The notes: a model not told the origin generated them from the sequence alone. Positions 22,872 through 33,487 are shown, numbered from the stretch's first letter. The stretch: 33,581 nucleotides of DNA from an uncultured Eubacteriales bacterium (GCA_900320285.1 ONRQ01000019.1:1-33581), one strand, 5' to 3'. Translations and numbers: made by a program.

Positions 22872-25800
22872 TTACTGCATCAGGCGTCTGCGCGATACAA
22901 GCATCACTGCTGATCCCAGAGTCAGTATCGTTCCGAAGATGTAGAATAATGTCGTTCCGATACCGCCGGTGTGCGGAAGTGCTACGCCAGGTGTGTTGGT
23001 GATCCTGAGCAACGCTATGCTATTGCCGCTGGCTGCTGTGAACTCCAGAGATTCCGCGTCATCAACAGAATCTGCTTTATCGGTCTTTACATCTTTGACG
23101 ACTTTGTTTTCAATAGTGAATTCTATGTAGTCATAATCGCGTACATATCCATCCGGTACATAGACCTCACGCAGTCTGTAAGTTCCGTCAGTAAGTCCGG
23201 ATATTCTCTGAACTTCTCCGGTAGACTCAAACGCACTGTGATATGTGATATTGCCGCTTTCTGTTTCCTTTGTTACATCGCCCAGGCCGCGGACGCTGCC
23301 GATTTCCGAAGCATACATCTCCGAGTGACCTTCGGCATCTGTCAGTTTTTTCAGTTCGAAGACAGCTCCAGGCAGTCCGGCACCGGTTTCATCAAGCTTC
23401 TGAATGTCAATGTCAGTAACCATCGACTTGTTATAGTACGTTACATGATTATCGCGGTTAGTTGCAATAGTACCGCTGATCTCATATTTCCCCGTGAAGG
23501 TCTCGCTCTTCTCCGGATCCTCATCGCTTTCGCTAAGCTTGATTTCTCTGACGATCCTGACCGGAGTATATCCGTCATATTCATGCTCGGTAATAGTATA
23601 AGTTGTTCCAACCGGTACGTTTGCGATATTCAGCACCTGGTTCTGTCTGATACTGATCTGAGCGGAAACATAATTGTCACTATCGTGATTCATCTGGTTG
23701 CCGTAGAGCACAAGATCAGGTCTGCCGTCAAACTTGACTGTCTGAGCACCGGCAATTTCCTTAAAGCCGCCTGCACAGGTTCCATTATACACGTTGCCGG
23801 CTTCATCGGTTATTCTTACACCATTCGAGCCCCTTGCTTCCGCCTGATAGAAGTTACCATCCTTATCATGGTAATATAGTCCGCTGATACCATACCATGG
23901 GACATGGCTGCCCTCTGCTGTGAACGGTCCCGGATCAGTATCGTTGTGAAGCTCAACAGTATATGTGAACTCGGTATCGTCGCCCGGAACAGGAGTTGTT
24001 CCGTCTGTGTCAACAACTATCTTTTCAAGGTGTATGTATCCGCGAAGTGTGTTCTGTATCTTCAGCGAAGGAAGTCCGAGTTCTTCGCCTGTCATGCCTG
24101 TGATCTCTGCCAGCTTGCCGTTATTCTTGTCAATAGTGTAGTTGACGCTCTGCAGGACACCGTCGACCAGCATCGGATGGTAGACAGGTGATTCGAAGTC
24201 GAATTCAAACGTCAGTCCAGGCTCTTTGATCATGTAGTCATGGCCGGTTTCGAGAATATAGTACTTAGTGCCGTTGAACGTACCCGATGGATAAAGGCTC
24301 TTGTCAATTCCCAGCGCATTCATTCTGGCCTCGCTGAGCATCAGCCCTGTAGCGATCGAGAAATCTTCCTTCCATCTTGTTCCGACAACGCATTCCTGGC
24401 CTTCATATGTTACGGTCTTTTCGCCGTCTTTTTCCCAGATATACTTTTTCTGTGCATCGTCCCAGCCGAGTGTGACATCTGTGTACTTGGTCTCGCCCGA
24501 ACCCTGCATGATATCAAACGTGATCTTGTATTCCTTGCTGACCAGTTTACCGCTTTCTTCATCGAGCTCGTACAGCATCTGAGCCAGGATCTCCGGGTCT
24601 CTTTCGATATTCCAAATCTTCTCTATTGCCGATTCAGACGCTGTCAGCGGCATAGGCTCCGGTGTAGGGAGCTCAGCTTCATATGGCCCCTTGTATGTTG
24701 TTGTCGAAGTGCCGTTCTCATCTTTAGTCTCTACGATAGAGTACTCCACTTTCTGTTCGGTATTAGTCAGCACTGCGAATACTCCGTCCGGGTATTTAAC
24801 GATGGATGGGAAATCCTTTACTCCGCCCTTTTCATATCCCTTGCTGGCAGTAAGATCCTCATAAGTAGATGCACTTTTATCCCAGGTGTAGCCCTTGATA
24901 CCGTTGTTCAGCGCAGCAACGTAATCGTATGCGTCCTGATCAGGCCATACCACAAAGCTTGCGCTATATGTGTATCCGTCCAGCAGTGTTCCGACTCCGC
25001 TGAGATCCCATGTGAGCTTTCCGTTGCCCGACAGATCTGCGAGCGCCATCTTATACTCATCTCCGGAACCTGTAGTGTATGCCCAGTATTCACATGTTTT
25101 TCCGTCGATGACAGCTGACTTTTTCTCACCCGGATAGTCCTGTCCGTTTACTGTAAAGGTGACCTTAGGGTCTCCGTGTCCGTTTTCCTGATCCTCGGCT
25201 CTCACGCTGTACAGCTCGCCGACCGGTCCGCTGACCGTATACTTGTAGCCCTCAGCGCTTCCGTTCACCAGTGTCGTTGTCATGGCATCTGTCGTCAGTC
25301 CGTCAAGGACCTTTACTTTGCCGTATGCCATTGTGTTTGTAACCTGAGACATGATGTTCTGGAACGCATTCAGTAAAGCAGTTGTGGAATCAGCGTCGAA
25401 ATAGTAATCCGCTGTGCCTCCCGAAACGTTGGAATCGCCCACATCGCCTTTTCCGTAAGCATAGTTGACCAGGCGTCTGAGATAGCTCTTCATGGTATCC
25501 GTATCGCCATAGGTGAATATTCCGTAGAACTTGTGATCTGATGTCACAGTCTTTCCTGCTGCAGTTGTGATATCATGGGCATCAACGATAGCCTTGGCAT
25601 CTGGCTCTGCTGCCTTGAGGCACTTCACATTATCCTGATACCACTGGGCATTTCCGTTATCTCCGTGGATGTCCGTAGGCTCGCCGTCTGTCAGGAATAC
25701 CACGAACACAGGCTCATCAGGCTGCTCTGCCTTTTTCTGGTCAGCCACTTCCTTTGCATATTCCATGGCTTCTTCCCAGTTAGTACCTTTCGCAACGCTG

Positions 25801-27491
25801 TTGTCATCGATTGCCTTCTTCAGTGTGCTGTTATTTGTATAAGTTGTTCCCCAGCCGCTCTCTGTATTTGCGAAAGTGGTTCCTTTGGTATCAACATTGT
25901 TCCCGTTTCTTTTGAATCCCTTGGCCTTGTCTGCATCTGTACGGCCTGACGCAAAGCTGATGACCTTGACCTCGATGATGTCATCCAGTGAAACGGTGTT
26001 GCCTTCGTCATCAGTCACCGTCTCTCCCGGTCTGTTCTTATTTGTAAGCTCCTGGATGAGCGTTGCCAGCGCATCCTGCTCAGCATCCAAACGAGTCCTT
26101 CTTGTGTAGACCGCTCCATCATATGGCGCCGAACCTGTTACGTGATAGTTGCCCCAGTTGTCAGTATATCCTGTCTGATAGTAGTACCTGTTGTTCATGT
26201 ATGTCAGGACAACATTGTTGGAGTCACTGATAGTTCCATCCAGTACGCCGTAGTAAGATATGTCGTTCTTGTGCTCTCCGGTGTATTTGTCATATGTATT
26301 ATTGCTGGTCATGCTGCTTGAGCGGTCCATAACGATCAGCACGTTCGACTTTGTTACATCGCTGTATGTGTTTTGCTTCGATGCTCCTCCTACGCTCAGT
26401 GTCAGAGTGTAGGTTCCGTCATTTGTGCCATTAGGATTATGATTAGGCTCAAGAGTCTTGTTTGCATATGGTTCAGGCAGGTCATCATTAGTTTTACCCT
26501 TTGCAGCGCCGGCTTTCATAAGCTTGCGGGCTGCCGGCTTGTTCACGACTCTTCCCTGGTCACTGGTTTCGTGGGAGGTGAAAATACCAACATCAGAGGA
26601 AGTTGTCAGGTCATAGCTGAAGCCGGTTGCAACGGATTTGCTGCCTTCGATCTCCGAATCGTCGATGATCTCCGCACCGTCTTTATCGAAGAACGCTACT
26701 CCGGTATCAGCGCCTTTCTCCAGCTGCATCCCGTCGTCGAAGGTTATTTCAATGTGTGCAGGTTCAGAAAGCTCTACAGGATTACCGTCATTTACCAGCT
26801 GTACGTCGAAGAATCTCGCATCATCCAGGTTGGCAAGTTTTGCTTCATCAAGGAATCCCATTCCCTCGTTGTAATCCTTACGCTGTTCTTCGATCTCGAG
26901 ATACTCCTGATTGAGCTCTCCCCAGATCTGTCCGAGGTTCTGGTAATACTCATCTGTTCCATTTTTGATTTCGTTTACATCCAGCACAGTGCCTGCAGGC
27001 ATTTCAGCGTCTTCGTCGAAGGAAGCTGTGACCGTGTATCCATTGCCCTCGAACACCAGCGGAGATTCAGGGGAAACGTTTTCCTCATCGATGCTCTCTT
27101 CAACAACCTCTTCAGTTGCATCAACTTCTGCAGATTCGTCAGCATCAAGTGAAACATCTGACTCTTCCTGATCCTCGTTTTCGCTTGGGTCTTCCAGCTC
27201 TTCAGGATCTTCGTCTTCACCGGCACCCTCCGTGTCTTCAATTTCAATCGGATCTTCCTGGTCGCTGCTTTCATTTACTTCTGTCTCTGCCTCTTCAGCA
27301 AAGCTGGCAGCAGATAAATCAATACCACCCTGCTCAGCCGCCTCTTCTTTATCAAGAGTAAAAGCAGGTAAGATCAGCAGATACGTTGTTGTGAATACAA
27401 CAATACAGGAGAGAAGCAGAATCATCCTTCTCTGCCCATGCATGTTCTCCAGTATGTTCTTTATTAATCTGTTCATTCTCCGGCTCTTCAT
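22872..27491 (-). CDS. Sortase-anchored surface protein with VWA and SpaA-like domains, 1539 aa
   Basis: This is a large cell-wall-anchored adhesin. The N-terminus has a basic stretch and the signal-like LLSCIVVFTTTYLLILPAF followed by TLDKEE, a variant of the TTYALILPA motif common in Clostridia surface proteins. A very acidic Glu/Asp/Ser linker (about 55-135) and one FEGNGYTV...ARFFDVQL module (about 140-260) follow. The VWA domain (about 375-690) has the MIDAS residues in MDRSSSM near 387, GTNWEEAM and FLTDGEPTD. Several beta-rich domains and a SpaA-type domain (VTDIDIQKLDETGAGLPG) lead to LPHTGG near 1504, a hydrophobic segment and an RRR tail. ATG 27491 has GGAGG 5-6 nt upstream; an ORF extension to 27707 runs through the promoter region and is rejected. 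The neighbour at 27770 is a paralogue. Ligand unknown. Confidence 0.92.
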   Translation of the reverse strand: MKSRRMNRLIKNILENMHGQRRMILLLSCIVVFTTTYLLILPAFTLDKEEAAEQGGIDLSAASFAEEAETEVNESSDQEDPIEIEDTEGAGEDEDPEELEDPSENEDQEESDVSLDADESAEVDATEEVVEESIDEENVSPESPLVFEGNGYTVTASFDEDAEMPAGTVLDVNEIKNGTDEYYQNLGQIWGELNQEYLEIEEQRKDYNEGMGFLDEAKLANLDDARFFDVQLVNDGNPVELSEPAHIEITFDDGMQLEKGADTGVAFFDKDGAEIIDDSEIEGSKSVATGFSYDLTTSSDVGIFTSHETSDQGRVVNKPAARKLMKAGAAKGKTNDDLPEPYANKTLEPNHNPNGTNDGTYTLTLSVGGASKQNTYSDVTKSNVLIVMDRSSSMTSNNTYDKYTGEHKNDISYYGVLDGTISDSNNVVLTYMNNRYYYQTGYTDNWGNYHVTGSAPYDGAVYTRRTRLDAEQDALATLIQELTNKNRPGETVTDDEGNTVSLDDIIEVKVISFASGRTDADKAKGFKRNGNNVDTKGTTFANTESGWGTTYTNNSTLKKAIDDNSVAKGTNWEEAMEYAKEVADQKKAEQPDEPVFVVFLTDGEPTDIHGDNGNAQWYQDNVKCLKAAEPDAKAIVDAHDITTAAGKTVTSDHKFYGIFTYGDTDTMKSYLRRLVNYAYGKGDVGDSNVSGGTADYYFDADSTTALLNAFQNIMSQVTNTMAYGKVKVLDGLTTDAMTTTLVNGSAEGYKYTVSGPVGELYSVRAEDQENGHGDPKVTFTVNGQDYPGEKKSAVIDGKTCEYWAYTTGSGDEYKMALADLSGNGKLTWDLSGVGTLLDGYTYSASFVVWPDQDAYDYVAALNNGIKGYTWDKSASTYEDLTASKGYEKGGVKDFPSIVKYPDGVFAVLTNTEQKVEYSIVETKDENGTSTTTYKGPYEAELPTPEPMPLTASESAIEKIWNIERDPEILAQMLYELDEESGKLVSKEYKITFDIMQGSGETKYTDVTLGWDDAQKKYIWEKDGEKTVTYEGQECVVGTRWKEDFSIATGLMLSEARMNALGIDKSLYPSGTFNGTKYYILETGHDYMIKEPGLTFEFDFESPVYHPMLVDGVLQSVNYTIDKNNGKLAEITGMTGEELGLPSLKIQNTLRGYIHLEKIVVDTDGTTPVPGDDTEFTYTVELHNDTDPGPFTAEGSHVPWYGISGLYYHDKDGNFYQAEARGSNGVRITDEAGNVYNGTCAGGFKEIAGAQTVKFDGRPDLVLYGNQMNHDSDNYVSAQISIRQNQVLNIANVPVGTTYTITEHEYDGYTPVRIVREIKLSESDEDPEKSETFTGKYEISGTIATNRDNHVTYYNKSMVTDIDIQKLDETGAGLPGAVFELKKLTDAEGHSEMYASEIGSVRGLGDVTKETESGNITYHSAFESTGEVQRISGLTDGTYRLREVYVPDGYVRDYDYIEFTIENKVVKDVKTDKADSVDDAESLEFTAASGNSIALLRITNTPGVALPHTGGIGTTLFYIFGTILTLGSAVMLVSRRRLMQ

Positions 27492-27593
27492 ATGTAGACC
27501 TCCCATACATTGCCTTGCAGATTCAACCCTCTTTCCTTTGCGATAATACGCACTCGTTTCAACCTCTTTACAACTTGATAATAGCAGAATTAT

Positions 27594-27667
27594 CGTCATT
27601 TTATCCGTCATTTTTACTACTATTGTGACCGTAAGCGCTTTGAAGCGATGACGTTTTGCGTCATTTT
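27594..27667 (-). promoter_or_regulatory. Repeated AAAATGACG words in the promoter region of the 1539-aa adhesin gene
   Basis: On the minus strand AAAATGACG occurs at 27594-27602, 27606-27614 and 27659-27667, and the last forms a dyad with CGTCAT at 27648-27653. A TATTAT box lies just downstream at 27578-27583 with no clear -35 box. The words may be binding sites for an activator or repressor; the regulator is unknown. Confidence 0.4.
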
Positions 27668-27711
27668 CTGCGAACGACCTTAAGATTAGACAATTTGCAA
27701 AAAACAATAAA

Positions 27712-27752
27712 AAACCGCTCTCCGAACCGCATTGCAGTCCGAAGAGCAGTTA
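27712..27752 (-). terminator. Terminator of the 1875-aa adhesin gene
   Basis: On the minus strand CTGCTCTTCGG pairs (with G-U pairs) with a segment reading CGGAGAGCGG, and the stem is followed by TTTTTTATTG. It lies about 20 bp after the stop codon and separates the two adhesin genes into distinct transcripts. Confidence 0.75.
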
Positions 27753-27769
27753 TTTAATTTGCTTCAGGA

Positions 27770-30700
27770 TCAGATTTTGCGGATCCTTCTTCTTGAGATA
27801 AGTATTACAGCAGATCCTATCGCAAGTATTGATCCGAGCACGTAGAAGATCGTCGTTCCGATGCCGCCTGTGTGCGGAAGTTCAACTCCAGGCTCATTAG
27901 TAATCTTGATACTAATACCCTCAACCGTTGTATCCAGTTTGCTGACATCTCCGGTATCTGTAGTCACCTGCGTTATTTCACCTTTTTCAATCGTGAACTG
28001 TATATATTTGTATGTGCTTATATATCCATCTGGCACAAATACTTCATACAGTCTATAGGTTCCGTCAGGGAGGCCCTCGAGTGTCTGAATTTCTCCTGTA
28101 GTTTCAAAAGAGCTTGGGAAAACCGTTGACTTCCCATTAACAACTTTTGTAATATCCCCAATTCCTTTGATGCTAACAATCGTTGTAGCCATTGCTTCCT
28201 CATGGCCATTGACTGTCTTCAGCTGGAACACGGCGCCCTCAAGGCCAGACCCTTTTTCGTCCACTTTCTGAATAGTGATGTCCGTCACCAGACACTGGTT
28301 GGTATAGGCTACGTGAGTCTCAGTGTTCGGGACAATCTCTCCCTCAATGATTCCGGTCTCCTTATCACTCGCGTTGGTAGGATCATCGGATCCGATATTG
28401 CGCTTGATATTGATTAGCCTATAGCCCGGGCTCGCTTCAGTGATTTCCTTGATAGAATACTGTGTATTGATTGGAACGTTTGCAATATACAGCGTTTCCT
28501 TCTGGGTGATTTTTACAACCGCTGTTACCTTTTTATAGCCATCGGTATCATTGCCATCAGCTGGTGTCATCTGGTTTCCGCTGATCGTGATGGACTTCTG
28601 CTTACCGTCGACGGTATATGTGACCGTCTGGGCGCCAGCATTGTCCGGATCGAACGCATTACCTGTAGCCGGATATGGTCCCCCTTCCTCTGTCTTCACT
28701 TGCAAATTCCCGTCTACGTACTCTGCCTGGTAATAATTGCCTTCGTCGTCATGATAGTAGAGACCTTCGATACCGTACCAAGGGATGTGATTGCCTTCAA
28801 AGACAGGGAAAGCATTATTCAGTTCCACTCTGAATGTGAACTCAGTGTCGTCCGATTCCAGCGGATCACCATTATGATCGACCACAATTTTATCCAGGTT
28901 GATGTAGCCACGCAGGGTATTGAACACACTCAGAGCCGACTTTCCTGTGCCGGCATTGATATCCAGCGCTTCCATGCTGCTGATTTTTTTTGTATTACCT
29001 TCCGTAGAGAATTTAACATCCATCAGGACACCATCTACAAGCATCGGATGGTAGGTAGGCGCTTCAAAATCGAATTCATATCCCACAGACGGCTCTGCAA
29101 TCGTGAAATCATGACCATCCTCAAGGACATAATATGGCTTATTATTATAAGAATAACAGGTGTATATGGTCTTATCCAGACCTTTTGCATCCATCTGTGT
29201 CTCGCTCAGCATTAGACCGGTTGAGATGGAGAAATCCTGGGTCCAGCGCTTGCTGAAAGTCTTTCCGTTATACGTCACCAAATCACTCTGATCATATGCG
29301 CTCCAATCATATTCGAAGCCGTCATCTGTATCTATATGACCAGGCAGATTCACTTCTCTGTATTCCGTTCCATCCTGTTTAATTACAAACCCAATGTCGA
29401 AAGGCACTGGGTTGCCTTTTTCGTCTTTGGATTCATACAGGTATTTGTACAGGATACTTGGATCACGGTCGATGTTCCATACCTTCTCCAGCTGGGAAGC
29501 TGTACCGGTTAGAGGCATTGGATCAGGCGTCGGAAGATCTGAGGTAAACGGACCTTCGTAAGTAACTGTCGGTTGATCATTAACAGTTTCGGTTTTGGCA
29601 ATCGTATACTTCAGGGTTTGATCGGTGTTTGTGAGCACGGCAAAGGTTCCGTCCGTGTACTTGACTATCGATGGATAATCCTTAACGCCGCCCTTCCAAT
29701 ATGAATTTCCGTTTGAATCTGTGACCTTGTTCTCATCCGTTTCCTTGCTGGAATCCCATTCGACTTTTATGGTCTTACCCTGGGAATTCGTGATATTATT
29801 CAGCCTGTTGTTCAGGGCAGCTACATAATCGTATGCGTCCTGATCCGGCCAGACGGTAAAGCTGACCGCGTATGTGCATCCGTCCTCCAGCGCGCCAATC
29901 GCCGCCAGATCCCATGTGAGCTTTCCGTTACCCTCCAGATCCGCGAGCGTCATCTTATATTCGACCGCATCCTCTCCAGACCCAACAGTTACAGAGTAAT
30001 ATTTCTTGGTCTTTGGGACAGTCGTACCGTCCTCCTGCACCTCGTTATAATTATATGTTTTGCTTGGTCCGGCATCATAGTCCGTTCCATTGATATTGAA
30101 GGTGACATTTGGCTCACCTCCTTCGTTATCCTTGGCGGTCACTGTATAGACTGGGGTTCCCTTAGAAAGGACTTTGCCATCTGCGTTTACGACTCTGCCC
30201 CTGTACACCGTATACTGAAAGCCTTTAGCGCTTCCATTCACAAGGGTTGTCGTCATGGCGTCTGTAGTAAGGCCGTCAGTGATGCTCACCTGCTCATAAT
30301 GAGCGGAATTAGAAATGATATTGAATATCTTATTAAACGCCTCTTCCAGTTTTGAAAGGCTCGTGGCATTGTAGAAATAATCTCCTTCATCGTCTTCATC
30401 CACTTCTTCCATGGTATAATCGGTCTCCTTGCTGCCCGTGTTTCCGTGCGCAACATTTACAAGACGCTTGAGATAGTTCGTCATTGCCTCGCCTTGGCCC
30501 CAGGTGAAGATACCATAGAACTTGTAATCGCTGTTGGCCAATCCTGATTCGTTGACGATATAGTCTCTGGCAGCTTCGTAGGCAACAATATATCCACCGC
30601 CGATATTACCATAGTGGTTGGCACCATCGCTCTCACCTGTCACAGCCGTCGGCTCACCGTCGGTCAGGAAGATAATGTACATATCTTCTCCGCTCTGGCT

Positions 30701-33397
30701 AGGATCGGCCATCTTCTTATTTGCTACTTCCATGGCATAGCGCAACGCGTCTTCCCAGTTCGTTCCAGGCGGAGCAAAGCCACTGTTTACACCATCCATC
30801 AGCGTATCATAATCTGTTGACCAATCGACCTCACTCGTTGCGTTTGTTTCCTTATCTCCTCTCTGGCGTGCGAAGCTGATTACAGAGATCTCAATAAGAT
30901 CTTCCAGACTGATACCGTCAACAGTCGTCCCCTCGCCGTTCTTGGCAAGCAAATCATGAAGCAGTATTGACAGTGCCTCCTGTTCCTCGCTGAGGCGGGT
31001 GGTATATGTACCTGTATAGATATTGTCACCCGTATAATTCGTCACCGTAGCCTGCTGATCATCGGTATTGACATAGGTCCACCTGTAATGTGTCGCACCG
31101 GAACCGCCAGTATATGTTGTATAGTTCAGCTCACGGTAACGATCGCTGCCGTTCGATCTTACCTTGCCATAGTATCTGACACCCGGCTGAGGAACGAATT
31201 CTTTACCTCCACTGTAATAGCGACCATTATTGTTTCTAGTAGCTACCGCATTTGTATTAATAGTGCCGGACGGATAATTGTTGACCATGCTACTCGATCT
31301 GTCCATGATGATGAGCACATTGGACTTATTGATTTCCGTCGTAGTAGAAGACTTTGCACGTCCATCCACGGCCAGTTCAAGTGTGTACGTGCCATCATTC
31401 TTATCTTCAGACTTGTTAGGTGTCAGCGTCTTGGTAGCGATCGGCTCGTTAAGGTCTTCTTCTCCTTCACCAGTCTCTCCGTCCTTAGCAGCTTTCAACG
31501 CATTTGCATTTGTTTTCTTTTGAAGCATCGGATACTGCATAGGTGTCGGTGCAGAAAGGGTAACAGGCTCCGCAACCTCGTTATAAGTCTTTTGTCCCAC
31601 ATACGTACCAGTATCGGAAAAGCTGGCTTGTTCGTATTTGAAGGCAAGTACATTGCTTCCTTCAGTGACCGTATCCACTTCATCGATAAGCTCGACATCA
31701 TCTTCCGTATAGTGGACCACGCCGGAAACCGTTTCTCCGGCCATCTTCATACCATCGTCATAGGAAATTTCAACCTGTACCGGCACAGATGGCTCGATTA
31801 CCTTGCCGTCATGAAGCAGGCGGATATCAAAGAAACGGATGTAATCGAGGTTCACAAGCCCGACATCCGGCAAATCGCCCATCCATTCCTCATAGTGCTC
31901 GCGCTGCTCTTCAACCTCAAGGTATTCACGATTAATCTCGCGCCAGGCCTGTCCCAGTCGCTGATTGTACTGCTTTGATCCCTGCTCGAGTTCTTCAACA
32001 GTTAGAGTCGTCCCTAAAGGTATTTGAGCTTCAGCTGTGTACGATATTTTTACAGTATATCCATCACCACGGAATACGTAGGAGCCCTCCTCTGATTCGA
32101 CGGTCACGACCGCGAACACAGAGAACCCGTCAGTAAAGAAGTTTAGCGTATCAGTTTCATGCTTCACTTCCATTAATTCAGCCTTTTCGCCGAAGTGAAC
32201 GACTTGCACGCTATTTGCAATCTCCTCATCAAGGAGACGGATCTCCACAAGAACCTTTGCTTTCGGTTGGATCTCCTTTCCGTCTTTGCCCACTATGCTG
32301 ATATCAAAGAATCTGGCGTTGGAATCGTCTGTCTCGCGGCCAAGCGCTTCCTGTGTTTTCTCGACATACTCTTGGTATTTTGCTGCTTCAGTGATCTCGT
32401 GCACACGCAGTTCCGCATCGTCCGGGATCTTTGCATCATCATCGTATGTAACCTTGATCTCATATGTCTTCCCATCCGCTGTAAGAACATTAGTAGTGAG
32501 CTGCGAATAGACTACAGCGAACACTGAAAAGCTATCTGCGGTGAAAGCCGCCTCAGTTACTTTACTATTCTTTACTGTGATATCTGTGGTGTCCGCGTCG
32601 AGGACCTCCGGGGTTACCTCACCGCTCTTTTTATTCACTGCAAAATGTACGATATGGACTCTTTCAGGATCTGTTACCTTAAGTTCCTTTTGTAGTTTCT
32701 TACCGAAAGAAATCTTAACATCGACTGCTGAGTCCGGCTCAACTTCATCGTTCCCATCCATAAGCGAAATATCGTAGAATTTCGCAAATGCAAAATCCAA
32801 AGGCTCTTCAAGACCCTCTTCTTTCTGTGATTTCTGAACTGCCTCAAGCGCATCACTATATAAAGATTCGTATTCTTTCTTCTGCTTTTTATCGCTTTGG
32901 TCGATCTCACGGACTGCAACGCTCATGTCTTCAGAGAGTCCGGCATCTTCACCTTCGACTGCAACAACAAAGCCATCACCCTCCTCATTTTGGAGAGTAA
33001 CTTTCGATGGAGTTTTGTCTTTAGCTTCCGAAGAAGCCTCATGTTTCTTTGATTCCTGCGCAGCCGGTTTTGCAGCATCTGTTTCGACTGGTGTCCCAGT
33101 CTCTTTTTCCTCGGCTTTTATTTCCTCTTTTGCGTCTGAATCCGTATCCTCTTTTGATACAGATTCAGCCCGCGCTGCATCTGCTTCATCAGCTTCAGCC
33201 GACTGTTCTGTGCCAGGCACGTCAATGCCGCCCTGCTCTGATGCCTCTTCCTTGTCGAGAGTGAAAGCCGGTAAAATCAACATGTACGTTGTTATGAATA
33301 CCACAAGACAAGAAAGAACAAGGATCATCTTTCTTTTCTCATGCATATTCTCAATCAGAACTTTTATTAGTTCTCTAATTCTCGTCTGGATATTCAT
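27770..33397 (-). CDS. Sortase-anchored surface protein with VWA and SpaA-like domains, 1875 aa
   Basis: A paralogue of the 1539-aa protein with the same plan: signal-like LVLSCLVVFITTYMLILPAF then TLDKEE, a Glu/Lys/Ala-rich linker (about 55-130), VWA (about 685-1035) with MDRSSSM near 695, GTNWEDAL and FLTDGEPTA, beta-rich domains, a SpaA-type domain from about 1706 (VTDITIQKVDEKGSGLEG) and LPHTGG near 1840 before the membrane segment and RRRIRKI tail. It differs by having about three tandem modules before the VWA domain (about 130-305, 305-435 and 440-600), two of which end in SFSVFAVV or GFSVFAVV, against one in its paralogue. ATG 33397 has AAGGA 8-9 nt upstream. VWA with SpaA domains is typical of pilus-tip or matrix-binding adhesins; the ligand is unknown. 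No sortase gene is visible in this window. Confidence 0.93.
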   Translation of the reverse strand: MNIQTRIRELIKVLIENMHEKRKMILVLSCLVVFITTYMLILPAFTLDKEEASEQGGIDVPGTEQSAEADEADAARAESVSKEDTDSDAKEEIKAEEKETGTPVETDAAKPAAQESKKHEASSEAKDKTPSKVTLQNEEGDGFVVAVEGEDAGLSEDMSVAVREIDQSDKKQKKEYESLYSDALEAVQKSQKEEGLEEPLDFAFAKFYDISLMDGNDEVEPDSAVDVKISFGKKLQKELKVTDPERVHIVHFAVNKKSGEVTPEVLDADTTDITVKNSKVTEAAFTADSFSVFAVVYSQLTTNVLTADGKTYEIKVTYDDDAKIPDDAELRVHEITEAAKYQEYVEKTQEALGRETDDSNARFFDISIVGKDGKEIQPKAKVLVEIRLLDEEIANSVQVVHFGEKAELMEVKHETDTLNFFTDGFSVFAVVTVESEEGSYVFRGDGYTVKISYTAEAQIPLGTTLTVEELEQGSKQYNQRLGQAWREINREYLEVEEQREHYEEWMGDLPDVGLVNLDYIRFFDIRLLHDGKVIEPSVPVQVEISYDDGMKMAGETVSGVVHYTEDDVELIDEVDTVTEGSNVLAFKYEQASFSDTGTYVGQKTYNEVAEPVTLSAPTPMQYPMLQKKTNANALKAAKDGETGEGEEDLNEPIATKTLTPNKSEDKNDGTYTLELAVDGRAKSSTTTEINKSNVLIIMDRSSSMVNNYPSGTINTNAVATRNNNGRYYSGGKEFVPQPGVRYYGKVRSNGSDRYRELNYTTYTGGSGATHYRWTYVNTDDQQATVTNYTGDNIYTGTYTTRLSEEQEALSILLHDLLAKNGEGTTVDGISLEDLIEISVISFARQRGDKETNATSEVDWSTDYDTLMDGVNSGFAPPGTNWEDALRYAMEVANKKMADPSQSGEDMYIIFLTDGEPTAVTGESDGANHYGNIGGGYIVAYEAARDYIVNESGLANSDYKFYGIFTWGQGEAMTNYLKRLVNVAHGNTGSKETDYTMEEVDEDDEGDYFYNATSLSKLEEAFNKIFNIISNSAHYEQVSITDGLTTDAMTTTLVNGSAKGFQYTVYRGRVVNADGKVLSKGTPVYTVTAKDNEGGEPNVTFNINGTDYDAGPSKTYNYNEVQEDGTTVPKTKKYYSVTVGSGEDAVEYKMTLADLEGNGKLTWDLAAIGALEDGCTYAVSFTVWPDQDAYDYVAALNNRLNNITNSQGKTIKVEWDSSKETDENKVTDSNGNSYWKGGVKDYPSIVKYTDGTFAVLTNTDQTLKYTIAKTETVNDQPTVTYEGPFTSDLPTPDPMPLTGTASQLEKVWNIDRDPSILYKYLYESKDEKGNPVPFDIGFVIKQDGTEYREVNLPGHIDTDDGFEYDWSAYDQSDLVTYNGKTFSKRWTQDFSISTGLMLSETQMDAKGLDKTIYTCYSYNNKPYYVLEDGHDFTIAEPSVGYEFDFEAPTYHPMLVDGVLMDVKFSTEGNTKKISSMEALDINAGTGKSALSVFNTLRGYINLDKIVVDHNGDPLESDDTEFTFRVELNNAFPVFEGNHIPWYGIEGLYYHDDEGNYYQAEYVDGNLQVKTEEGGPYPATGNAFDPDNAGAQTVTYTVDGKQKSITISGNQMTPADGNDTDGYKKVTAVVKITQKETLYIANVPINTQYSIKEITEASPGYRLINIKRNIGSDDPTNASDKETGIIEGEIVPNTETHVAYTNQCLVTDITIQKVDEKGSGLEGAVFQLKTVNGHEEAMATTIVSIKGIGDITKVVNGKSTVFPSSFETTGEIQTLEGLPDGTYRLYEVFVPDGYISTYKYIQFTIEKGEITQVTTDTGDVSKLDTTVEGISIKITNEPGVELPHTGGIGTTIFYVLGSILAIGSAVILISRRRIRKI

Positions 33398-33444
33398 TTA
33401 TATATCCTTTATAACCCTTTCTAATTCTTTCCCGGAAGATCAAT

Positions 33445-33487
33445 ACTATATTCAAAAATGTAGTTTTTTGCATAAAAATTCTGTAAA
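33445..33487 (-). promoter_or_regulatory. Candidate promoter region of the 1875-aa adhesin gene
   Basis: On the minus strand TTTACA lies at 33482-33487, a CTACAT box follows after 18 nt, and TATAGT lies at 33445-33450. None gives a full consensus pair. The leader to the start codon is AT-rich. The rest of 33488-33581 shows nothing else. Confidence 0.3.

Noticed and set aside
27492-27707. 72-residue N-terminal extension of the 1539-aa adhesin
   Set aside because: It runs through the promoter and repeated operator-like words. The internal ATG at 27491 has a strong GGAGG site and matches the start of the paralogue.
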